From assembly GCA_946481095.1 (NCBI GenBank), contig CAMLML010000029.1, positions 1 through 50,160 on the forward strand: a stretch of 50,160 nucleotides of DNA. Reading direction: 5' to 3'. The DNA is from an uncultured Cellvibrio sp. Its GTDB lineage: Bacteria > Pseudomonadota > Gammaproteobacteria > Pseudomonadales > Cellvibrionaceae. Position numbers and translations under genes: made by a program. The stretch's first letter is position 1. Every line of letters starts with the position of its first letter. Under the pieces are notes generated by a model, which had not been told where the DNA came from, ran no database searches, and was given only the letters and a program-made list of their open reading frames with translations. This document shows, piece after piece, positions 1-8,564 of this stretch.

Positions 1-23
1 GGTCAATTTTACGAAGATTTTAA

Positions 24-57
24 ATCCCCCCTAACCCCCCTTTTTCAAAGTGGGGAC
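24..57. repeat. C-rich/G-rich dispersed repeat fragment
   Basis: A C-rich run (two blocks of C around CTAA) is followed by TTTTTCAAAG and a short G-rich arm. It resembles the common intergenic repeat in which CCCCC and GGGGG arms flank a T-rich loop. Here the G arm is short (GTGGGGA), so it is a degenerate copy. It lies just upstream of the first gene. Confidence 0.4.
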
Positions 58-102
58 TGTCTTTCCTGTTGTGAATGTGAGGTGAATACCACAGAGGTAA
101 TT

Positions 103-822
103 ATGAAACCATTAATCAAAATATTTATTTTTATTCTCAGTTTTATAGCTTTTCACGTCAGTGCTACGGAGTGCGTCATCACCCTTCATGGCATGGGTAG
201 AACTTCCAAGTCGATGAACACACTCGTCAAATCATTGCAAAAAGAAAATTTTCTGGTGTACAACATTGATTACCCTTCACGTAAAAAATCGATTGAGGAT
301 TTGGCTGAAGCTGTCATTAAAGACGGTCTGGATTTTTGTGTGCGACATCAGGCAAAAAACATTTATTTTGTGACCCATTCTCTGGGTGGTTTGTTGGTTC
401 GTTATTATTTTTCAAAATATCCAGCTGAAAAAGTTACACGGGTAGTGATGTTGGGACCGCCGAATAAAGGTAGTCAAGTAGCCGATAATTTACAATCATG
501 GGATATTTTCAGATCGATTAATGGGCCAGCAGGTCAACAACTCAGTACCGCTGCCAATAGTTTTTGTAATCAATTACCGGCTGCGAATTTTGAGCTGGGT
601 ATTATTGCGGGAACTAAAACATTTAATCCAATTTTATCCTTGATGCTGCCCAATCCTGATGATGGTAAAGTGACCTTGGAAAATACCAAGGTCGATGGCA
701 TGAAAGATTTTATTGCACTACCTGTTACTCATACCTTTATGATGAAAAATAAAAAAGTCATTGCTCAGGTAATCCACTTTTTACAAACCGGGCAATTCAA
801 ACATCAGGATGGATTAAAATAA
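103..822 (+). CDS. exported alpha/beta-hydrolase (lipase/esterase-like)
   Basis: Predicted secreted or periplasmic esterase/lipase of 239 residues. Residues 1-21 form a signal peptide (Lys, hydrophobic core, ending V-S-A). The oxyanion-type HGMGR sequence lies near residue 29, and the nucleophile elbow T-H-S-L-G-G places the catalytic Ser near residue 93. A DDGKV stretch and a late TH pair are candidate acid and His. The ATG at 103 is preferred over the upstream GTG at 82 because AGAGG lies five bases before it and the signal peptide then starts correctly. It is convergent with the next gene, 11 bp away. The family resembles PGAP1-like or triacylglycerol lipases. The substrate cannot be read from sequence. 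Confidence 0.8.
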   Translation: MKPLIKIFIFILSFIAFHVSATECVITLHGMGRTSKSMNTLVKSLQKENFLVYNIDYPSRKKSIEDLAEAVIKDGLDFCVRHQAKNIYFVTHSLGGLLVRYYFSKYPAEKVTRVVMLGPPNKGSQVADNLQSWDIFRSINGPAGQQLSTAANSFCNQLPAANFELGIIAGTKTFNPILSLMLPNPDDGKVTLENTKVDGMKDFIALPVTHTFMMKNKKVIAQVIHFLQTGQFKHQDGLK

Positions 823-833
823 TATATATGGAA

Positions 834-2945
834 TCATTTTAGCAGCGGAATTCTTATTTGCCTTTCCCCTATGCCAACCAGCATGTGATTTTTGCTATCG
901 ATATACAGTGATTTAATTGATGCCTGGGTGACTGAAGGCATAAGTTGCCAGGTTTCGGCATCATCTTTTGAATAAAGAATTTCTCCTGATTTTCCTGATA
1001 AATAAATGATACCTGTTGATGGGTCTTGCGCCGGACCACGTAAGAGTGTTGTGGTGGGTGTGGATATTTGTCGCCAGTTTTTGCCCGAGTCCGCAGAAAT
1101 TAATACCAGTCCTTTTGATCCAATCGCTATCAGTTTGCCGCTTGCCAGTTTGCGTATTGACAATATGGTGGCATTTACTTTGGTATCAATGGTCTGCCAA
1201 TTTTTTCCCTGATCAGTTGAAAATAATATCAATCCTTTATCTGCACCAATAAAAATAATATTTTCCATAGCAAATAAAGTTTGCAAGGAGTTCTGCACTG
1301 ATGTTGTTGCGGGTTTCCAATCGATAGCATCCCTGGATAATTGAATGTTACCTGCTTGACCCACTGCTATAAATTGTTCGCTGTAGACATCGTAAATACC
1401 TTGAAACAATTGTTTGGTGTTATCGATATTACTTGCCTGCCAGGTTTTGCCAGCGTCGGTAGAGTAATGCGTTATTCCGGGGCCTGCTATGGCGACAACG
1501 GTTCCTTTATTGTCACCAATGAGTTGATGAAAGTAACCTTGGGTGATATCACCCAGCGCGAGACGAATGCTCCAATCTTTACCCTGATTTTCTGAAACCA
1601 AAATAGTACCGGGTGTACCGGCAGTAATAAGATTACCGGTTTTTTGATCCTGAATAATTGAAAATAAATAATCATTTTCCTGTGTCGCTGCATTGGTTGT
1701 TTCCCAGGATTGTCCCTGATTTCTCGATCTTAATAATGATCCTTTGGTGCCAACACTGATCCAATTATCTGCTGTTACGGGAATTAATTGATGTAAATAT
1801 TCTTTGAATGGAAAATTAATTGTTATCCAGGATTTATCAGGTGCATTGCTGTGTAATAAAAGTCCGCTTTCACCATAGGCCACCAATTCCTGATTGATTG
1901 TCGCCAAACCTTGAATAGTCACTTTGGTTGGTGAAGACAGGGTTTGCCATGTGCGGCCACCATTGTCGGAAAGCATCAAAGTGCCTGCATCACCGGTAAC
2001 CAGTGTTTTTGACCCGTCCGTTGTTTGGGCAATATTGGTCAGGTAACCACTGGTTCCGGCAACCGGAGCCCATAAATGACCCGTGTCATCAGATAACATA
2101 ACTGCACCGTCACTGGTGGAAACTATTAAGGTTTTATGTTGTGTGCTGTAAAAAACTTTTGTGAGATAAGATGTGTTGCCGGTAGCGATAATGTTCCGGA
2201 TATTTTTTTCCAGATCAATTCTTAAAATATTTCCGTCTGCACAACTGATTATTAATATTTGCCCATCAATCACCACGCCATCAGTCAAGGTTGCAGGTGT
2301 CATGCTTTCAAGAATCTGCCAATTTTGTCCACCATCTGTAGAGTTGGCCATAAGTCCATCTTCACCAATCGCCAATAAACTGTTTGAAGTTGGAATTAAT
2401 TTTGTTGTTGTGAGTCCGGAATTAAAGACAGCTTTTTCCCATTTTGTTAAAGGGGATTCGCTATAAAGCGCCAAACCTTGTTCGCCCATTGCTATCCATT
2501 TTTTATTAGCCGGATCGAAAGCCACGGCGGTTATTTTACGATTATTTTCGGTAGCTATTTTTTGCCAGGATTCGCCGGAATCTATCGATACCATGAGTAA
2601 CCCATTTTCTCCACCTGCCAGTATCGTATTGGTACTGTCATCCGCAGCCACAGAGATAATATTGTCACTAATTCCGTTGGTGTTTGCTGCATGCCATTGG
2701 GTGCCCTCTTTGGAAATAATGACAATACCGTCATTGCCTGCAATCAGATGTTGTTGATTTGTTTTTAAATAAACGTTAAGGCTGGCATTAATGACTTTAA
2801 GATTCCGGATTTTGGGGATTTGGTCAGTTTCTGTTTGAACTGAATCTTCATTAGACTTTTTTTGGCATCCGATAATTAATGTAAAGACACAAAACAGAAC
2901 AAAGAATCTTGAAGCAGATATAAGCAATTTCATGGTTTTTCTCAT
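834..2945 (-). CDS. beta-propeller lipoprotein with Ycf48/BNR-like repeats
   Basis: A 703-residue lipoprotein. The N-terminus has a basic start, a hydrophobic stretch and a lipobox-like I-I-G-C, with the lipidated Cys near residue 27, so it is probably anchored in the outer membrane. The rest is about ten or more repeats of 40-55 residues ending in Asp-box-like sequences such as GESWQ, GGQNWQ, GGRTWQ, QGKDWS, AGKTWQ and GKNWR. This is the pattern of Ycf48-like/BNR propellers and implies one or two beta-propellers. A second in-frame ATG at 2933 is an equally good start, since neither has a strong ribosome site. Family members are often called photosystem II stability factor-like, which says nothing about function here. 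No neighbour gives a role. Confidence 0.75.
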   Translation of the reverse strand: MRKTMKLLISASRFFVLFCVFTLIIGCQKKSNEDSVQTETDQIPKIRNLKVINASLNVYLKTNQQHLIAGNDGIVIISKEGTQWHAANTNGISDNIISVAADDSTNTILAGGENGLLMVSIDSGESWQKIATENNRKITAVAFDPANKKWIAMGEQGLALYSESPLTKWEKAVFNSGLTTTKLIPTSNSLLAIGEDGLMANSTDGGQNWQILESMTPATLTDGVVIDGQILIISCADGNILRIDLEKNIRNIIATGNTSYLTKVFYSTQHKTLIVSTSDGAVMLSDDTGHLWAPVAGTSGYLTNIAQTTDGSKTLVTGDAGTLMLSDNGGRTWQTLSSPTKVTIQGLATINQELVAYGESGLLLHSNAPDKSWITINFPFKEYLHQLIPVTADNWISVGTKGSLLRSRNQGQSWETTNAATQENDYLFSIIQDQKTGNLITAGTPGTILVSENQGKDWSIRLALGDITQGYFHQLIGDNKGTVVAIAGPGITHYSTDAGKTWQASNIDNTKQLFQGIYDVYSEQFIAVGQAGNIQLSRDAIDWKPATTSVQNSLQTLFAMENIIFIGADKGLILFSTDQGKNWQTIDTKVNATILSIRKLASGKLIAIGSKGLVLISADSGKNWRQISTPTTTLLRGPAQDPSTGIIYLSGKSGEILYSKDDAETWQLMPSVTQASIKSLYIDSKNHMLVGIGERQIRIPLLK

Positions 2946-2949
2946 TTTT

Positions 2950-2975
2950 CATGCAATAAAAAACATTATTGCATG
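2950..2975. promoter_or_regulatory. perfect 10-bp inverted repeat upstream of the lipoprotein gene
   Basis: CATGCAATAA at 2950-2959 and TTATTGCATG at 2966-2975 form a perfect inverted repeat with a 6-base centre. It lies 4-30 bases before the lipoprotein start. It could be a dimeric regulator operator or a hairpin in the 5' leader. Confidence 0.35.
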
Positions 2976-3051
2976 TGCGGTGATTTTTTATTGGATTTTT
3001 AAATAAATCTAAAATTAGAATTTTTAGAATAAAATCTTACAAGACGAGTTT

Positions 3052-3067
3052 TGTGATGTAAATCAAA
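3052..3067 (+). promoter_or_regulatory. possible CRP-like site upstream of first pectate lyase
   Basis: TGTGATGTAAATCAAA matches the CRP pattern TGTGA-N6-TCACA in the left half and at TCA-A in the right half. A TATATT element at 3079-3084 could be the -10 box. Catabolite control would suit a pectinase gene, but the second pectate lyase has no matching site. Confidence 0.3.
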
Positions 3068-3093
3068 TTATTTGATGCTATATTTTGCGCCAA

Positions 3094-3129
3094 GCTAGAT
3101 GTTTTGCGGGGAAGCCGGCAGTCTATGCT
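3094..3129 (+). promoter_or_regulatory. leader element shared by the two tandem pectate lyase genes (copy 1)
   Basis: GCTAGAT...TTTTGCGGG followed by CTATGCT at 3123-3129. The distance from GCTAGA to CTATGCT is 29 bases, the same as in the second gene's leader (4455-4490), although the sequence between is only partly conserved. It is either a conserved RNA or DNA regulatory element or a remnant of the gene duplication. A small stem AACAAGT/ACTTGTT (3136-3154) follows in this copy only. Confidence 0.4.
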
Positions 3130-3183
3130 AAAGGTAACAAGTTCAAAACTTGTTGTAGTCCGATGAGTATTTTGGAGTTTCTC

Positions 3184-4275
3184 ATGCTAAAAAAATCGAT
3201 ATTAATAACTATTCTTGTTTTTTTTGCGTCAAGTGTGTTTGCAGCTAATCGTCCAAGTGGTTACACGACAATCTGTAAAATTGGTCAAACCTGTTCAGTC
3301 TCCCAATCAACCAATGTTGCCTTTGGTGCGTCAGACAAGTTTGTTTACAAGGTATTAAATGGCAGTTTTAGTTGTAGTGTTACGACTTTTGGTTCTGATC
3401 CTGCACCCAGTAACTCGGTAAAAGAGTGTTCAATTCCTACCAGTGGTACAGGTACAACTTCTTCATCAAGCTCCAGTAGATCCAGCAGTAGTGTGTCTAC
3501 CAGCAAGTCCAGCAGTAGTGTCTCTACCAGTAAATCCAGCAGTTCAACCGCAAACACTGGTTCATCAAAGTGTGTTGCAGGGGCTACTCTTGAAAATGAA
3601 GTGGTTGATTGTGGTGGCAAGACTCTGGGTTTGACTTGTCCTGGTGATAGTGATGCCCAACCACCAGTGATTATCTTGAAAAATGCAACAGTAAAAAATC
3701 TGCGCATTGCTGCCAGTGGTGGAGCTGATGGTATTCACTGTACCAGCGGTACATGTGTTGCAGAAAACATAGTGTGGGAAGATATTTGTGAAGATGCTGC
3801 TTCATTACTTAGCAGCGGTACCAAATTTACTATTTCAGGCGGATCTGCTTACAACAACAGCAGTAATTCACCCGGTGGTAAACCCGATAAAGTTTTCCAA
3901 CATAACTCCAAAAACAGTACCTTTGAAATTACCGGAGGTTTTACTGCCAAAGGCGTGAATGGAAAATTGTGGCGTTCATGTGGTAACTGTTCCAGCAATG
4001 GGGGCCCACGTAATGTCATTATCAACAACGTAACAATCGATGGAACTATTGGAGCTATCGCCGGTGTAAATCGTAATTATGGTGACAAGGCCACAATTCG
4101 TAACCTGAAAATCAAAGGTTACAAATTAGGTTCGCCTGCAGTATGTGAAGAATACCAGGGGATAGATAAGTTGGTTACCAGCGGTGATTCTCCAAAATAT
4201 ACCCCATCAAGCGGTAACGATTTTTGGAATACAGCTAATTGTGATGTCAGTAAATCAGATGTTACTGCCTTTTAA
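3184..4275 (+). CDS. pectate lyase, polysaccharide lyase family 3, with N-terminal Cys module and Ser linker
   Basis: Secreted enzyme predicted to cleave polygalacturonate by calcium-dependent beta-elimination. It has 363 residues. Residues 1-20 form a signal peptide ending V-F-A. Residues 21 to about 85 form a small four-Cys module (CKIGQTCSV ... FSC ... KEC). Residues about 88-125 are a Ser/Thr linker, and the rest is a PL3 parallel beta-helix with CGGKTLGL, SGGADGIHC, WEDICEDAA and GKLWRSCGNCSSNGGPR. The ATG at 3184 is chosen over upstream starts because GGAG lies seven bases before it and the signal peptide begins there. The next gene is a close paralogue. The Ser linker is typical of Cellvibrio-type secreted carbohydrases. 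Confidence 0.92.
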   Translation: MLKKSILITILVFFASSVFAANRPSGYTTICKIGQTCSVSQSTNVAFGASDKFVYKVLNGSFSCSVTTFGSDPAPSNSVKECSIPTSGTGTTSSSSSSRSSSSVSTSKSSSSVSTSKSSSSTANTGSSKCVAGATLENEVVDCGGKTLGLTCPGDSDAQPPVIILKNATVKNLRIAASGGADGIHCTSGTCVAENIVWEDICEDAASLLSSGTKFTISGGSAYNNSSNSPGGKPDKVFQHNSKNSTFEITGGFTAKGVNGKLWRSCGNCSSNGGPRNVIINNVTIDGTIGAIAGVNRNYGDKATIRNLKIKGYKLGSPAVCEEYQGIDKLVTSGDSPKYTPSSGNDFWNTANCDVSKSDVTAF

Positions 4276-4300
4276 TCACGCGTGATTGATTGTCTTTCAA

Positions 4301-4326
4301 ACCCTCTCCTGTGAGAGGGTTTTTTA
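4301..4326 (+). terminator. Rho-independent terminator after first pectate lyase
   Basis: ACCCTCTC / CTGT loop / GAGAGGGT, an 8-bp stem followed by TTTTTA. It starts 25 bases after the stop codon. Confidence 0.85.
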
Positions 4327-4420
4327 TTTGTACGGTGATTATTTGAAACTGCCAAAATAAAATGGTCTCGATATAAAAATAATTTTTTGAGAACAAAAGC
4401 ATACAAGCTATAAATTCCTA

Positions 4421-4448
4421 TTTACGATAAAAATTAAACTGTTATAGT
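4421..4448 (+). promoter_or_regulatory. candidate promoter of second pectate lyase
   Basis: TTTACG at 4421-4426 and TATAGT at 4443-4448, spaced by 16 bases. Transcription would start near 4455, exactly where the shared GCTAGA leader element begins. Confidence 0.4.
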
Positions 4449-4454
4449 CATACG

Positions 4455-4490
4455 GCTAGATTTTAGCGGGCATAACTTTAGTACTATGCT
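4455..4490 (+). promoter_or_regulatory. leader element shared by the two tandem pectate lyase genes (copy 2)
   Basis: GCTAGATTTTAGCGGG followed, 29 bases from its first base, by CTATGCT at 4484-4490. It has the same order and spacing as at 3094-3129. Just over 50 bases separate it from the start codon in both genes. Confidence 0.4.
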
Positions 4491-4548
4491 TTTCGCTGGC
4501 AGGTGTTAATTGCTTGCTGTATTGCGACTGGCAATCAGGAGTTTTTCC

Positions 4549-5595
4549 ATGCTCAAAAAAATAATTTTAACAAGTCTGTTGGTTGGTGCGTCAGTCAGTG
4601 TGATGGCAGCCAATCGTCCTAGTGGCTACACAACCATTTGTAAAATTGGCGCAACCTGCTCTGTATCCAAATCGACTAACGTTGCTTTTGGTGCGGATGA
4701 CAAGTTTGTATACAAAGTTTTGAATGGTTCGTTTAAATGTGATGTAGCTACATTTGGTTCTGATCCGAACCCTGCAAAATCTGTTAAAGAGTGTTCAATT
4801 CCGACAAGCGGTAGCGGAACAACCTCAAGTTCTACTAGCACAACCAGTTCAAGTTCTAGTAAAACAAGCAGTTCAAGCTCATCAACTTCAACCAATACCG
4901 GTTCAAGTTCTGAGTGTAAAGCGGGTGCGACATTTGAGAACAAAACCGTTGACTGTGGTGGCAAGACAATCGGTCTGTCTTGCCCTGGCGACGCTGAAGG
5001 TCAACCACCGGTTATTACCCTGAAGAATGCGACAATTAAAAATGTTCGTATTGCTGCCAGTGGTGGTGCTGATGGTGTTCACTGTACAAGCGGTTCTTGT
5101 CGTGCAGAGAACGTAGTGTGGGAAGATATTTGTGAAGACGCGGCTTCTTTAATTAGCAGCGGTACCAGGTTCACCGTTTCCGGTGGTTCTGCGTACAACA
5201 ACACCAGTAATTCTCCAGGTTCAAAACCCGATAAAATTTTCCAACACAATTCCAAAAACAGTACCTTTGAAATTACCGGAGGTTTTACTGCCAAGGGTGT
5301 GAACGGAAAATTGTGGCGTTCATGTGGTAACTGTTCCAGCAATGGCGGCCCACGTTATGTCACTATCAACAATGTAACAATCGATGGAACTATTGGTAGC
5401 ATCGCCGGTGTAAACCGTAACTTTGGTGATAAGGCCACAATTCGTAACCTGAAAATCAAAGGTTACAAATCCGGTTCACCAAAAGTGTGTGAAGAATTCC
5501 AGGGCGTTCAGAAAGGAAGTGATTCTTCCAAGTATGGCGAATACTGGAATACTGCATATTGTGATGTTAGCAAGTCTGATGTAACGGCTTTCTGA
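4549..5595 (+). CDS. pectate lyase, polysaccharide lyase family 3 (tandem paralogue)
   Basis: A 348-residue secreted pectate lyase with the same layout as the upstream gene: signal peptide ending V-M-A (residues 1-20), four-Cys N-terminal module, Ser/Thr linker, then a PL3 domain. The catalytic domain is nearly identical through FQHNSKNSTFEITGGFTAKG and GKLWRSCGNCSSNGGPR. The linker and C-terminal tail differ. ATG 4549 has AGGAG seven bases upstream, whereas the upstream start at 4510 would spoil the signal peptide. Long stretches of near-identical DNA in the catalytic part indicate recent duplication or ongoing gene conversion. It has its own terminator, so the two genes are probably transcribed separately. 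Confidence 0.92.
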   Translation: MLKKIILTSLLVGASVSVMAANRPSGYTTICKIGATCSVSKSTNVAFGADDKFVYKVLNGSFKCDVATFGSDPNPAKSVKECSIPTSGSGTTSSSTSTTSSSSSKTSSSSSSTSTNTGSSSECKAGATFENKTVDCGGKTIGLSCPGDAEGQPPVITLKNATIKNVRIAASGGADGVHCTSGSCRAENVVWEDICEDAASLISSGTRFTVSGGSAYNNTSNSPGSKPDKIFQHNSKNSTFEITGGFTAKGVNGKLWRSCGNCSSNGGPRYVTINNVTIDGTIGSIAGVNRNFGDKATIRNLKIKGYKSGSPKVCEEFQGVQKGSDSSKYGEYWNTAYCDVSKSDVTAF

Positions 5596-5643
5596 TTTTT
5601 AAATAAATAATTAAATTAACTTAATCGGCCCGCAAAAATCAGT

Positions 5644-5670
5644 ACCCTCTCTCAGGAGAGGGTTTCATTT
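5644..5670 (+). terminator. terminator after second pectate lyase
   Basis: ACCCTCTC / TCAG loop / GAGAGGGT followed by TTTCATTT. The stem arms are identical to those of the terminator at 4301, so the duplication included the terminator. It may also serve the convergent minus-strand gene that ends at 5686. Confidence 0.75.
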
Positions 5671-5685
5671 AACTGACTTCCGATA

Positions 5686-6591
5686 TTATTCAACCAGCCA
5701 GCCAGCTTTTAAACTTGCCCAGATTTCTTCAAAGTGTTTTTGTTCCTGTTCCCTTAATGCATCGTATTGGCTTTCTGTTAGGGTCGCGCGTGCGGTGTTT
5801 AGATAATTATCTTTGTAGTTATGAAGTGTTTCGTAGGCTTTTTCAACAAGAAATGCTTTCTCTTCAGCAGATGCTTTTTCTATTGCTTGTCCTGCGCCTT
5901 CGAGATAATTCATCAACTCCTGCTTTTGTTCCAGTTTACTGATTAACAATGCCTCACGTTTTTCCGTTGGAACTTTCTCGGTACCTTGCATTTCGTCAAA
6001 GAAACTATTCATTTGATATTGTTCGTATGCTGAATCTTTCAACAATTCGTAAGTTTTTTTGTCTTCCGGTGAATTCAGTAGTTGTGCAATTTGCCAATCA
6101 ATTTCAGCCAGGCTTTCCTGTTGGCGTCGAATTGCTTCTTCAGTTTCTGCTTGTGAAGAAAAATAACCTACGCTGGTTGCTCCCAGAATTTGTTCTCGTT
6201 GCAACAACAACTCCTGAAGACGCGCTTGTGCTTGACCGGACAATCCCAATCGGGACATCAACATGCTGTATTTTTTGTCCAACGTACGTTTCATATTTTC
6301 TTGCTGGATTTCAGCAAATTTATTAAGTTTGGCGGACGTTGGCGCACTGGTCACAATACTGGTTGTGTTGTTTCCTGTGTTTTGTCGGGATGTTTGTCCA
6401 AATGCAATAAATTCCTGCAGGTTGTCAATTTTCTTTTCGTATGTTTCCCTTTCATGTTTTAGTTGCTCATCAAACTCGGCTTTTTGTTGATCGAGTTGTT
6501 TCTGCAGAGTTTTATTATCCAGATAGAGTACTGAATAGTGAGCGCCCAGTAAAAGTAATGCGACGGCAAGAAAGATACTGATTATTTTCAT
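5686..6591 (-). CDS. single-pass membrane protein with long coiled coil, unknown function
   Basis: A 301-residue protein not assigned to a named family. Residues 4-22 are one hydrophobic segment (signal anchor). They are followed by a Lys/Glu/Gln-rich coiled coil (about 27-65) and a second helical region (about 85-300) rich in Gln and Glu. The C-terminal LTESQYDALREQEQ stretch resembles repeats in Spy/CpxP-like or LTXXQ-type periplasmic proteins, but the match is weak. The start is supported by AGAGG upstream. It begins 26 bases after tgpA ends on the same strand, so it is probably the last gene of the moxR-DUF58-tgpA operon. Confidence 0.6.
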   Translation of the reverse strand: MKIISIFLAVALLLLGAHYSVLYLDNKTLQKQLDQQKAEFDEQLKHERETYEKKIDNLQEFIAFGQTSRQNTGNNTTSIVTSAPTSAKLNKFAEIQQENMKRTLDKKYSMLMSRLGLSGQAQARLQELLLQREQILGATSVGYFSSQAETEEAIRRQQESLAEIDWQIAQLLNSPEDKKTYELLKDSAYEQYQMNSFFDEMQGTEKVPTEKREALLISKLEQKQELMNYLEGAGQAIEKASAEEKAFLVEKAYETLHNYKDNYLNTARATLTESQYDALREQEQKHFEEIWASLKAGWLVE

Positions 6592-6617
6592 TGTCTACCT
6601 CTGTTATAGGAGATTCG

Positions 6618-8564
6618 TCATGCTTTGAAAACACGAATCAATTTTTTTAGTTGATATAAATTCAAATCATTTGATGCGTAAATACTTTTTTCTACTTCTT
6701 GACTAATAAGCATCAATTGTTGCTGGAGTTGGGGTTCCATGCTGGCAACACGATTGCAAAATGCAGTCATGGTTTCACCCGGTTGGCGATTGTAACCGCG
6801 TTTTATTAATTTTTTTTCGAGTAATGTCACAACTTTTTCCTGTTCCGGGTATGACATCCCGGATTTGAATCGTAAAATCAGGCTGAAGATAAGGATGGTT
6901 ATTGTTATAACCCCCAAAACAAACAGACCAAGGCGCCAGGGATTATATTTTCCCAAAATAGAATGAATAAGATCTTCCCGATACTGATTGTCGTAATTTA
7001 ACACGAATTTTTGCCATGCATAACCTGTTGCATCCCAACGTTTTTGCAATTGCTGCAACCAGGGCGATTGTTGCCAGCGGCGCGACAGTAGCGCTTGATC
7101 ATCTTGTGTCAGTGCTTGATTTATACCGGATTCAACACGATTGGGAGCCACAAATGCAGTGGGATCAATTCGTTGCCAGCGATTATTGATCCAGACTTCT
7201 ACCCACGCATGCGCATCTGCCTGGCTGACCAATAAATAATTTTCTATGTCATTCCATGCGCCACCCTGATAGCCCACGATAACTCGCGCCGGTATTCCAG
7301 CCGCACGCATGACAAATGCAAAGCTACTGGCAAAATGTTCACAAAATCCTTGTTTTGTTTTAAATAAAAACTCATCCACAGAGTCTTGTCCCAAGGCCGG
7401 TGGCTGTAATGTATAGCGAAATTCTCCGGCAATTTTATTTTGCATTTCGTTAATGATTTGTTGTGGAGTCAATTCTTGTTGTAACCAGATTTTCACCATG
7501 GCCAAAGTTTGTGGGTTGCTGTTTGGAGGTAACTGTAGATTTTTTTCAGGCTCGGCAGTTGATTGGTCATTACCTGCCGAATATTCGAGATCAGATGTCA
7601 CTTTATACTGCACCCGTTCGCGTATCAGCTCGTTACTTTTAACCAATCCCTGTTGTGTTATACCAATACTAGCTTGATTACTACGGCTTCCAATTGGGCG
7701 ATCAAGGCTGAACAACCAGTGATGACCATGAGGTTCCAACATAATTTCATAAGCCAATAGTCCTGTTGTTTTTGAATTTTTCTTTGGTTTTATGAGTGGG
7801 CTTTTATTTTCAGCACGCCAACTTCGCCCATTAAAATTATCGAGAATCAGCCCTCGCCAGTAGAGATCTTTTGCTTGTGGTTGGTTGTCGGATAAAAAAG
7901 AAACCCGAAAAGCGGCTTCATAATTTCGCACCAATTGACTTAAGTCACCGGGTGATAATTCTTCACTGAAACCTGTTGTCGGTGTCTTTTTAGTTGGCAT
8001 AACCCAAAGTGGGGGAAACCTTGGGATGACTAAAAATAAAATCAGCATAATTGGAATGGATTGGAACAATATCTTCCCATTTCTTTTCAGAATATTTTTA
8101 AATGATTGGATTCGATTCCGATAAAGACCTTGCCAACTGTTGATTAAAAATCCGCAGCAAATCAGCGCGTAAAAAGCGGCCGCCATAGTTTGCGATAAAA
8201 TGAATTGGGTGACGGTCGTCAGAAATCCAATGAAAATAATGAGCTGTCCATCGCGAATATTGCGAATTTCAAAAAATTTTAAAACGAAGGTGCAGACTAA
8301 TAAACCGAGTGCGGCATCAATACCCACGCGACCGGAAAAATTGATATAGAGTCCAATTGCGCACGCAATTGCAAGTGTATTGGTGATACGACTGCCGGGT
8401 GATCGCCAATGTTTGATCAATGATTGCCATCGCCAAAGTGCAATTAAAAACCATAAAATTCCAATCCATAAGGGTAAATGCAGTAGCAGGGGCATGATTA
8501 CCAACGCTTGTGTGGTTAGTAAATTGGCGATTTTCCGTCTGGATAAAATATCAGGCGTATTCAC
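6618..8564 (-). CDS. tgpA: transglutaminase-like membrane protein TgpA (DUF3488)
   Basis: A 648-residue inner-membrane protein. The first ~185 residues hold several membrane helices (DUF3488 region). They are followed by a periplasmic transglutaminase-like domain with the triad Cys408 (KQGFCEHFA), His452 (DAHAWVEVW) and Asp467 (IDPTAF). One more membrane helix lies at about 552-573 before a cytoplasmic tail. This matches Pseudomonas TgpA, an essential envelope protein. Its first codon overlaps the DUF58 stop by 4 bases, so translation is coupled. The natural substrate is not known from sequence, but the complete triad indicates an active enzyme. Confidence 0.92.
   Translation of the reverse strand: MNTPDILSRRKIANLLTTQALVIMPLLLHLPLWIGILWFLIALWRWQSLIKHWRSPGSRITNTLAIACAIGLYINFSGRVGIDAALGLLVCTFVLKFFEIRNIRDGQLIIFIGFLTTVTQFILSQTMAAAFYALICCGFLINSWQGLYRNRIQSFKNILKRNGKILFQSIPIMLILFLVIPRFPPLWVMPTKKTPTTGFSEELSPGDLSQLVRNYEAAFRVSFLSDNQPQAKDLYWRGLILDNFNGRSWRAENKSPLIKPKKNSKTTGLLAYEIMLEPHGHHWLFSLDRPIGSRSNQASIGITQQGLVKSNELIRERVQYKVTSDLEYSAGNDQSTAEPEKNLQLPPNSNPQTLAMVKIWLQQELTPQQIINEMQNKIAGEFRYTLQPPALGQDSVDEFLFKTKQGFCEHFASSFAFVMRAAGIPARVIVGYQGGAWNDIENYLLVSQADAHAWVEVWINNRWQRIDPTAFVAPNRVESGINQALTQDDQALLSRRWQQSPWLQQLQKRWDATGYAWQKFVLNYDNQYREDLIHSILGKYNPWRLGLFVLGVITITILIFSLILRFKSGMSYPEQEKVVTLLEKKLIKRGYNRQPGETMTAFCNRVASMEPQLQQQLMLISQEVEKSIYASNDLNLYQLKKLIRVFKA

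Noticed and set aside
3090..3160. c-di-GMP (GEMM) riboswitch upstream of the pectate lyase
   Set aside because: The conserved GEMM strings (for example GGGCAAACC and GACGCAAAGCC) are absent. Only the shared leader blocks remain, reported as a finding.
3105..3165. tRNA-like sequence with a GTTCAA loop
   Set aside because: No matching acceptor or anticodon arms. The GTTCAAAAC part belongs to a 7-bp hairpin.
3345..3707. 120-residue antisense ORF opposite the pectate lyase
   Set aside because: Acidic low-complexity product mirrors the Ser linker. It is a shadow of the real coding frame.
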